The translations under genes and the position numbers were made by a program. Under the pieces are notes generated by a model that had not been told where the DNA came from, made no database searches, and worked only from the letters and a program-made list of their open reading frames with translations. A stretch of DNA of 6,314 nucleotides from Acidobacteriota bacterium (GTDB lineage Bacteria; Acidobacteriota; Blastocatellia; Pyrinomonadales; Pyrinomonadaceae): contig JAFBAJ010000490.1 in NCBI GenBank assembly GCA_019247865.1, positions 1-6,314 on the forward strand. Reading direction: 5' to 3'. Below are positions 1 to 5,465 of this stretch, piece after piece (within the stretch, counting starts at the first letter, position 1; every line of letters starts with the position of its first letter).

Positions 1-1296
1 AACTACGCGCAGATCATCATTCAGGTCAAAGACAAGCACGACACGGCTCATCTGATGGAGCCTTTGCAGCAGGCTCTCTCAGAGCGCATCCCGGGCGCAC
101 GCATCTACGTGCGGCAATTGGAATCGGGCAAGGCTGTCGGATTGCCCGTCGCCATTCGCCTGAGCGGACAGGACACGCAGGCCCTGCGCTCTTACGCCGA
201 CCGTGTGAAGACGATCCTGGAAGGGACGGGCATCGCGACCGGCGTGCGCGACGATTGGGGCGAGGAGAGCTTTGCCGTGCGGCTCAAGACAGACCCGGAT
301 CGTGCGAACATGGCGGGCCTCACGAATCTGGATGTAGCGATGGCTTCGCAGTCCGCGACCTACGGCCGCAAGGTGACGACTTTGCGCGAGGGGGACAAGC
401 AGATTCCGGTCGTCGCGCGGCTGCGCATGGAAGAGCGTGCGCAACTGAGCGACCTCAATAACCTGTACGTCTACGCCGGGCAGGGCTCGCAGAAGATACA
501 TCTGCGGCAGGTCTCTTCGACGGAGTACGGGATGCAGACCGAGAAGCTGCGCTCGCGCAATCAATTTCGCACGATCACCGTCTCGGCGATGCCTGCGGAG
601 GGCAAGCTGGCCTCCGAGGTCATGTCGGCCGCGCGCGGCAAGCTCAAGGAGTTGCAGCAGGAGATGCCGAGCGGCTATCGCCTGGAGATCGGCGGCGAGG
701 AAGAGGATCAGGTCAAGAGCTTCAAAGAGCTGACCATCGTGCTGATGATAAGCGTGGCCGCCATCTTTCTGGCGCTCGTCTTTCAGTTCAAGAACGCGAT
801 CAAGCCGTTCGTCGTCTTCGCGGCCGTGCCGTTCGGGATGGTCGGCGCGGTCGGCGCGCTGTGGCTGATGGGCGAGCCGTTCGGCTTCATGGGCTTCCTC
901 GGCATCGTGAGCCTGGTTGGCGTGATCGTCAGCCACATCATCGTGCTCTTCGACTTCATCGAAGAGAAGCACTCGGAAGGCGAGCCGCTGATCGAAGCTC
1001 TGCTCGACGCGGGCATCATGCGCCTGCGTCCTGTGATGATCACAGTCGGGGCGACGGTCATCGCGCTCTTCCCGCTCGCCTCGCACGGCGGGCCGCTCTG
1101 GGAGCCGCTCTGTTACGCGCAGATCGGCGGCCTCAGCGTGGCGACCTTTATCACACTGCTGCTGGTGCCTGTGATCTACGCCATCTTCGTGCTCGATCTG
1201 AAGCTCATCAAGTGGGATGACCACTCGGCGGGCGTCGAGCCGGAGACAGCACCTGCCCAAGTGGCCGTGCCGGCGCAAGCGGCCGGGCACATTTAG
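1..1296 (+). CDS. RND (AcrB/HAE-type) efflux transporter, C-terminal part, 5'-truncated by window
   Basis: Frame 1 is open from base 1 to the TAG at 1294-1296 (431 residues). An ATG at 55 exists, but the preceding codons continue the same domain, so the true start lies upstream. RND exporters of this family are about 1,030-1,060 residues, so roughly 600 are missing. What remains matches the C-terminal half of an AcrB-like inner-membrane subunit: porter and docking subdomains over about 1-720, then five hydrophobic segments corresponding to TM8-TM12 (about 730-789, 802-873, 886-963, 1024-1083 and 1114-1200). Family-typical features are the GFMGFLGIVSLVGV stretch in TM10 and the RLRPVMIT sequence before TM11. 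Such pumps use proton motive force to export drugs, lipids or other amphiphiles with a periplasmic adaptor and an outer-membrane channel; the substrate cannot be told here. At the TM10 position where AcrB has its relay lysine and the following Asn, this protein has Ser-His (931-936). The cyclase gene follows 15 bases later. RND membership is firm; subfamily and substrate are open. Confidence 0.93.
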   Translation, partial: NYAQIIIQVKDKHDTAHLMEPLQQALSERIPGARIYVRQLESGKAVGLPVAIRLSGQDTQALRSYADRVKTILEGTGIATGVRDDWGEESFAVRLKTDPDRANMAGLTNLDVAMASQSATYGRKVTTLREGDKQIPVVARLRMEERAQLSDLNNLYVYAGQGSQKIHLRQVSSTEYGMQTEKLRSRNQFRTITVSAMPAEGKLASEVMSAARGKLKELQQEMPSGYRLEIGGEEEDQVKSFKELTIVLMISVAAIFLALVFQFKNAIKPFVVFAAVPFGMVGAVGALWLMGEPFGFMGFLGIVSLVGVIVSHIIVLFDFIEEKHSEGEPLIEALLDAGIMRLRPVMITVGATVIALFPLASHGGPLWEPLCYAQIGGLSVATFITLLLVPVIYAIFVLDLKLIKWDDHSAGVEPETAPAQVAVPAQAAGHI

Positions 1297-1305
1297 AGGA
1301 GAGGT
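1297..1305 (+). promoter_or_regulatory. Strong Shine-Dalgarno for the cyclase gene
   Basis: AGGAGAGGT lies 7 bases before the ATG at 1312 and overlaps the end of the pump's stop codon region. It is the only strong ribosome-binding site in the window. It fixes the cyclase start and indicates translation from the same message as the pump, since no room remains for a promoter in the 15-base gap. Confidence 0.8.
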
Positions 1306-1311
1306 AATAGT

Positions 1312-2655
1312 ATGCTGGCTTTACCCACGCACAAGCTCCGGCGCAGGCGCAAACGCCTGAGCGACATCCCCAGCGCCTTCGAGGAGGAGTTCGGGCTGGA
1401 GATTCTGGAGAGCGACAAGCTGCGGATGACGATCATGATCGGGGTCGTCGTCTCAGCTCTCCTGCTGCTCCTGAGCATCTCCGTCCTGGCTTACGAGCAG
1501 ACACAGCGCATCTTTCACGGCCACTTCCGAAGCTTCCAGCTCAGCGCCTGCCTGCTTATCGGGCTGGTGCTGGTCTGCCTGCTGGCCGAGCGCAGGGCCA
1601 TCACACGCTTGATCCGGCACGGGGGCAGACCCGACCCGCGCTGGCAGTATCTGAGCGCCTTCATCGAAACCAGCATCCCGACCATCGCGCTCATCAACGG
1701 GGCGATGTTTCTCGGCCCGGTTTACACGCTCTTTATGCCGACGCTCCTGATCTATCCGATCTTCATCATGCTCTCGGCGCTGCGTCTGAACTTCCGCATC
1801 TGCGTCTTCACGGGCGCGGTCGCAGGACTTGAATACGCGCTGCTGGCCGTCCTCTGTCTGAGCCAGGGGCCTGTCGCGCACATCGAGCCGGTGTTGTCGG
1901 GCGTGTCCGGGCATCTGCTGAAAGCCGTGCTCCTCTTCATGACCGGCGTCGTGACGGGGCTCGTCACGATGCAGATCAAGAAGCGCAGCCTCAAGTCCTT
2001 CGAGGTGCTCGAAGAGCGCAATCGCATCAGCCGCACCTTCGGCGAATACGTTTCGCCGGAGGTGATGGACAAGCTGTTGACGCACAAATCAGACCTCCGG
2101 AGCGAGAAGCGCAACGTCTGCGTGATGTTCCTGGACATACGCAACTTCACTTCATTCGCCGAGACGCGGAGCCCGGAAGAGGTGGTGGATTATCTGGAGT
2201 CGCTCTTTGAATTCATGATCGAGATCGTCAATCGCCATCACGGGATCATCAATAAGTTTCTGGGCGACGGCTTCATGGCGGTCTTCGGCGCGCCGCTCTC
2301 GCAGGGCGCGGACTGCTCCAACGCCGTCGCCGCGTCTCTGGAGATACTGGCGCGGCTCCGTGAAGAGGTGGAGAAGGGCACGGTCTTTCCGACGACCGTC
2401 GGGATCGGCCTCCATGCGGGCGAGGCCGTCACGGGCAGCCTCGGCTCGTCGCTGCGCAGGGAGTACACGGTCATCGGCGATGTCGTGAACCTCGCTTCAC
2501 GCATCGAGCAGCTCAACAAGCAGTTCGACGCACAGTTCCTGATTTCGGGGGCTGTCTGGACGGCGCTCGGCGACCAGCTCCACGCCGCCATTCCCATCGG
2601 CGACGTGCTGGTCAAAGGGCGCGAGACTCCGATCCCGGTGTATAAGGTGGCGTAG
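1312..2655 (+). CDS. Six-TM membrane-bound class III (IIIb-like) adenylate/guanylate cyclase
   Basis: The protein has 447 residues. An Arg/Lys-rich N-terminus (8-15) precedes about six hydrophobic segments (around 39-61, 74-93, 117-138, 140-159, 163-183 and 203-222). A short helical linker (about 223-245) and a GEYVSPEVMDKLL stretch lead into a single class III cyclase domain (about 266-446). The catalytic set looks complete by comparison with CyaC-type enzymes: metal-binding Asp275 (FLDIRNFT) and Asp319 (KFLGDG), purine-selecting Lys315 and Thr386 (EYTVIGD), and transition-state Asn393 and Arg397 (VNLASR). Thr rather than Asp at 386 is the class IIIb hallmark, and Lys315 favours ATP, so cAMP is the likely product; activity is inferred. 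Class III enzymes act as dimers, so one domain per chain implies a homodimer. No HAMP, PAS, GAF or CHASE domain is apparent; the membrane part is the presumed sensor, an arrangement resembling six-TM cyclases such as Rv1625c. The ATG has a strong Shine-Dalgarno sequence, and the gene sits 15 bases after the efflux gene, suggesting one operon. Confidence 0.92.
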   Translation: MLALPTHKLRRRRKRLSDIPSAFEEEFGLEILESDKLRMTIMIGVVVSALLLLLSISVLAYEQTQRIFHGHFRSFQLSACLLIGLVLVCLLAERRAITRLIRHGGRPDPRWQYLSAFIETSIPTIALINGAMFLGPVYTLFMPTLLIYPIFIMLSALRLNFRICVFTGAVAGLEYALLAVLCLSQGPVAHIEPVLSGVSGHLLKAVLLFMTGVVTGLVTMQIKKRSLKSFEVLEERNRISRTFGEYVSPEVMDKLLTHKSDLRSEKRNVCVMFLDIRNFTSFAETRSPEEVVDYLESLFEFMIEIVNRHHGIINKFLGDGFMAVFGAPLSQGADCSNAVAASLEILARLREEVEKGTVFPTTVGIGLHAGEAVTGSLGSSLRREYTVIGDVVNLASRIEQLNKQFDAQFLISGAVWTALGDQLHAAIPIGDVLVKGRETPIPVYKVA

Positions 2656-2656
2656 A

Positions 2657-2738
2657 AGGTTCACGCAAAGGCGCGAAGGAAAGACAGAAGTACGCACATG
2701 CCTGCTTTCGTCTCCCCTTTGCGCCTTTGCGTGAACTT
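2657..2738. repeat. Long palindrome (hairpin 1) in the cyclase-aminotransferase spacer
   Basis: A 16-base arm at 2659-2674 (GTTCACGCAAAGGCGC) is the exact reverse complement of 2721-2736. Pairing continues inward with interruptions: 2675-2679 with 2716-2720, 2682-2685 with 2710-2713, and 2687-2692 with 2703-2708, including a few G-T pairs. This leaves a loop of about 10 bases near 2693-2702. The palindrome starts a few bases after the cyclase stop codon and takes up most of the 110-base gap. No run of T follows, so it is a poor match to a standard intrinsic terminator, although a transcript could still fold strongly and pause or protect the upstream message 3' end. The arm type is familiar to me as a dispersed intergenic repeat of environmental bacteria, which is recollection and not a search result. 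Confidence 0.85.
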
Positions 2739-2765
2739 CTTAGGTTGCGTTAAAGTTGAATTTAT

Positions 2766-3896
2766 ATGATGAACATGAACGTGCCGTTGCTTGACTTGCA
2801 GGCGCAGTACGACGGCTTGCGCGAGGAGATGCGTGCGGCGGTCGACCGCGTCTTTGAGTCGCAGCACTTCATTCTCGGCCCGGAGGTCGCGGAGCTGGAG
2901 CGCGAGCTGGCCGCTTACTCGCGCGTGCGGCATGCCATCGGCTGCGCCAACGGCTCGGACGCGCTGCTGCTGGCGTTGATGGCGCTCGGCGTCGGCGAGG
3001 GCGATGAGGTTATCACGACGCCTTACAGCTTCTTCGCCACCGCCAGCGCGATGGCGCGCGTCGGGGCGCGCCCGGTCTTCGTCGACATCGAGCCGCAGAC
3101 CTACAACATTGATGTCACAAAAATTGAGGACGCCGTCACGGAGCGCACGCGCGTCATCATGCCCGTGCATCTCTACGGGCAGTGCGCTGTGATGGAGGCG
3201 ATCAATGAGATCGCCGCGCGGCGGAACCTGCGCGTCGTGGAGGACGCGGCGCAGGCCATCGGGGCTGATGACTTTGAGCGCCGCGCCGGAGGTCTGAGCG
3301 ACATCGGCTGCTTCAGCTTTTATCCGTCGAAGAACCTGGGCGCTGCGGGCGATGCCGGAATGCTGACGACGAATGATGACGAGCTGGCGGAGCGCCTGCG
3401 CGTGCTGCGCGTGCACGGCGGCGAGCGGCGCTACTATCATCGCGTGATCGGCATCAACAGCCGCCTCGACGCTTTGCAGGCCGCAGTCCTGCGCGTCAAG
3501 CTGCCGCATCTGGACGACTGGTCGAACGCACGCGCCGCGCGCGCAGCACTCTACAACCAGCTCTTCACGGACGCCGGGCTGACCGAGCAGATCACGCTGC
3601 CCTTCGTCCGCGAGGGCGCGCGCCATATCTATCATCAATACGTCATCCGCGCCGCCGAGCGCGACCGGCTCTTCGAGCATCTCAAGCAGCACGGCGTCGG
3701 GACGGACATCTACTATCCTGTGCCTTTGCACTTGCAGGAATGCTTCGCTTATCTAGGCTACGACGCGGGCGCGTTTCCGGAGGCCGAGCGCGCCGCGCGC
3801 GAAACGCTCGCGCTCCCGGTCTATCCGGAGCTGAGCCGCGAGCAGCAGCAGTACGTCGTCGAGGTGATACGCGGCTTTTACAGCACCCAGGATTGA
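2766..3896 (+). CDS. DegT/DnrJ/EryC1/StrS-family PLP-dependent sugar aminotransferase
   Basis: The protein has 376 residues, within the family's usual 360-400. These enzymes transfer an amino group, normally from glutamate, to a keto-sugar nucleotide, producing amino sugars for O-antigen, exopolysaccharide or glycosylated metabolites; they are cytoplasmic dimers of fold type I. Visible landmarks are [10 protein letters not shown] at the N-terminus, the cofactor-phosphate loop GCANGSDAL (59-67), Asp160 and Gln163 in EDAAQ (Asp pairs with the pyridine nitrogen), Lys189 in [14 protein letters not shown] (internal aldimine), [11 protein letters not shown] (230-240), and the C-terminal [15 protein letters not shown] stretch. 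The active site appears intact. The exact substrate cannot be read; the INSRLD and [10 protein letters not shown] motifs recall WbpE-like 3-amino sugar enzymes, weakly. Start choice is uncertain: ATG occurs at 2766, 2769 and 2775, none with a good Shine-Dalgarno sequence, and the last gives the family-typical MNVPLLDLQ beginning. Long palindromes flank the gene on both sides. The polysaccharide-type genes downstream support a surface-glycan role. Confidence 0.93.
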   Translation: MMNMNVPLLDLQAQYDGLREEMRAAVDRVFESQHFILGPEVAELERELAAYSRVRHAIGCANGSDALLLALMALGVGEGDEVITTPYSFFATASAMARVGARPVFVDIEPQTYNIDVTKIEDAVTERTRVIMPVHLYGQCAVMEAINEIAARRNLRVVEDAAQAIGADDFERRAGGLSDIGCFSFYPSKNLGAAGDAGMLTTNDDELAERLRVLRVHGGERRYYHRVIGINSRLDALQAAVLRVKLPHLDDWSNARAARAALYNQLFTDAGLTEQITLPFVREGARHIYHQYVIRAAERDRLFEHLKQHGVGTDIYYPVPLHLQECFAYLGYDAGAFPEAERAARETLALPVYPELSREQQQYVVEVIRGFYSTQD

Positions 3897-3913
3897 GTGA
3901 AGCGTGGGGTTGA

Positions 3914-4015
3914 CTCACCGCAGAGACGCAGAGTTCTCGCAGAGGGAACGCAGAGACATCATAGCTCTTGACTCTCTGTGATCCTCTGCGCCTTCTCTGC
4001 GTCTTCGGCGGTGAG
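3914..4015. repeat. Long palindrome (hairpin 2) with iterated CGCAGAG units
   Basis: Arms CTCACCGC (3914-3921) and GCGGTGAG (4008-4015) pair exactly, as do 3924-3933 with 3995-4004 and 3938-3945 with 3983-3990. The units 3949-3956 and 3973-3980 pair with one G-T exception, leaving a loop of about 16 bases (3957-3972). Inside the left half the heptamer CGCAGAG starts at 3919, 3927, 3938 and 3949. Its complement CTCTGCG starts at 3984 and 3995, with a variant at 3974. A T-rich stretch (4017-4025) follows the right arm, so partial terminator function for the aminotransferase transcript is possible. The stem is far longer and more interrupted than normal terminators, and a dispersed repeat element is the likelier origin. 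Confidence 0.85.
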
Positions 4016-4093
4016 ATTCTTTATTCAGCACTTGCTTTGTCGCGGCTGATAGACTAGGGTTTCGCCATTCCGTTCGAGCAAGATCGAAGACCA

Positions 4094-5452
4094 GTGTCAG
4101 AAGCCACAGTAGACCAACTCAAGTTGATCAGTGTCGGTACGACGTTGAGGCGTGCGCTGCTCGTCGTGCCGGTCGTGCTCGTCCTGTTGGGCGCGTGGTG
4201 CGGCGGGCGCTGGTATCTGGGCAACACGATGGCCGACTTCGCGCCGGACGTGGACGAGGGCGGGCTGGAGACGACGCGGCGCGCGATGAGCTTCGCGCCG
4301 AGCGACCCGCTGGTCTATCTGGCGGCGGCCAATCTGGAGAAGCGCACGCTCGACCCGAGCCGCCTGCCCGAAGCCGTGCGGCTGCACGAGGAGGCGGTCA
4401 GGCGCTCGCCGAACGATTACCGTTTGTGGCTTGAGCTGGGGCGCGCGCGCGAGCAGGCGGGCGATACCGGCGGCGGTGAAAAAGCCCTGCGCCGCGCCAT
4501 CGAGCTGGCTCCGGCTTATACCTACCCGCGCTGGTACCTGGGCAACCTGCTCCTGCGTTCCGGGCGCACGGAAGATGCTTTCGCAGAGCTGCGTCGTGCG
4601 GCCGAAGGCAATCCGCCAGCTTTTCGCGGACAGGTCTTCGACGCCGCCTGGAACATCTTTGATAAAGACGTGCCGACAATCGAGCGCGCGGTGGGCGAGG
4701 GCGCGTCCGTGCGCGCGCAGCTCGCTGCTTTTCTCGCCGCACACGAGCGCGCGGATGACGCCGTGCGCCTGTGGAAGAGCCTCAGCAACTCCGAGAAGCA
4801 GCAGGAGCGCAAGACCGGCGAGGACTTATTGAAGGCTCTCTTCGAACGCAAACAATATCTGGCCGCGCGTGCTCTGGCGCGTGACCTCGAAGTCGAGAGC
4901 GCCGAGGAGGTCGGGCAATTCGCCAACAGCGGATTTGAGAACAGCATCAGCGCGCCGGGCGCGAGCCTCTTCGGCTGGCAGGTCAACGGGGTCGCGCAAA
5001 CTGAGGCGGCGATTGATTCCGGGATGCATCACACGGGCAACCGCAGCCTGCGCGTCATCTTCAACGGCTTCGCAAAGCCTGCTTACTACAACATCGTGCA
5101 GGTCGTCCCGGTCGAGCCGCACACGCGCTATCGCCTGACCGCTTACGTGCGGACGCAGGACTTAAAGAGCGGCGGCACGCCGCTCATCGAAGTGGCGAAC
5201 ACGGCGGACAATAAGGTGCTCGGCACGAGCGCGCCGTTTCCGCTGGGCCGCAACGACTGGCAGCCCATAACGATAGAATTTTCAACGCCGGACAAGACGG
5301 AGGGCATCTACGTTCGCACCAATCGCGCGTACTGCGGCGAGGTGTGCCCCATCTTCGGCATCATCTGGTATGACGACTTCAATCTCGAACGTCTCGGCCA
5401 GGGCGGCCAAGCCACAGCAGGCGACCGCTCAGTCCGGGACGGCGGAGCATAA
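4094..5452 (+). CDS. Membrane-anchored TPR protein with C-terminal carbohydrate-binding-like beta-sandwich
   Basis: The protein has 452 residues and starts at GTG 4094, with only a weak purine-rich stretch (around 4085-4090) upstream. Residues 19-36 form one hydrophobic segment after a short cytoplasmic stretch with Arg19-Arg20, so the bulk should sit on the periplasmic side as a signal anchor. TPR-like helical pairs cover about 58-270; the clearest repeats are around 92-140 (AVRLHEEAVRRSPNDYRLW, then ALRRAIELAPAY) and 144-175. From about 276 to 432 the sequence turns beta-rich and reads like a CBM4/9 or CenC-type jelly roll: FANSGFEN, GW, HHTGNRSLRVIF, VVPVEPHTRYRLTAYVRT, DWQPITIEF and IIWYDDFNLE. 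Cys414 and Cys418 (CGEVC) could form a disulfide. The last 20 residues are a Gly/Ala-rich tail, and part of this stretch is also open in the next gene's frame. I do not recognise a named family. The neighbouring ligase/polymerase gene suggests a scaffold or glycan-handling partner in polysaccharide assembly; this role is inferred from domains and context. Confidence 0.85.
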   Translation: MSEATVDQLKLISVGTTLRRALLVVPVVLVLLGAWCGGRWYLGNTMADFAPDVDEGGLETTRRAMSFAPSDPLVYLAAANLEKRTLDPSRLPEAVRLHEEAVRRSPNDYRLWLELGRAREQAGDTGGGEKALRRAIELAPAYTYPRWYLGNLLLRSGRTEDAFAELRRAAEGNPPAFRGQVFDAAWNIFDKDVPTIERAVGEGASVRAQLAAFLAAHERADDAVRLWKSLSNSEKQQERKTGEDLLKALFERKQYLAARALARDLEVESAEEVGQFANSGFENSISAPGASLFGWQVNGVAQTEAAIDSGMHHTGNRSLRVIFNGFAKPAYYNIVQVVPVEPHTRYRLTAYVRTQDLKSGGTPLIEVANTADNKVLGTSAPFPLGRNDWQPITIEFSTPDKTEGIYVRTNRAYCGEVCPIFGIIWYDDFNLERLGQGGQATAGDRSVRDGGA

Positions 5453-5465
5453 ACAGCGACCGCTC

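Noticed and set aside
79..1290. Long open frame on the minus strand opposite the RND gene
   Set aside because: It mirrors the pump gene codons in a GC-rich region and its translation is Arg/His/Asp-rich with no recognisable domain, while the + strand encodes a clear transporter.
2652..2658. GTAG tetranucleotide just before hairpin 1, like the foot of REP elements
   Set aside because: It is formed by the cyclase's last codon and stop, and hairpin 2 lacks it, so it is most likely coincidence.
2745..2767. TTGCGT and TTATAT as promoter boxes before the aminotransferase
   Set aside because: The gap between them is only 11 bases and the second box overlaps the start codon, so they cannot form a normal promoter for this start.
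2661..3731. 356-codon open frame on the minus strand opposite the aminotransferase
   Set aside because: Composition is shadow-like and its end runs into the palindrome arm; the + strand has a complete active-site signature.
3914..4015. CRISPR-like array from the repeated CGCAGAG units
   Set aside because: Units are 7 bases with 1-4 base gaps and occur in inverted orientation across a hairpin; there are no spacers or repeats of CRISPR length.
4032..4060. Possible promoter TTGCTT, 17 bases, TAGGGT before the TPR gene
   Set aside because: Each box matches the consensus at only three of six positions. A promoter here is plausible by position, but the sequence support is too weak to annotate.
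4440..4453. Alternating GC run (Z-DNA-like)
   Set aside because: It lies within the TPR coding sequence, encodes Arg/Ala-rich residues and is ordinary for GC-rich DNA.
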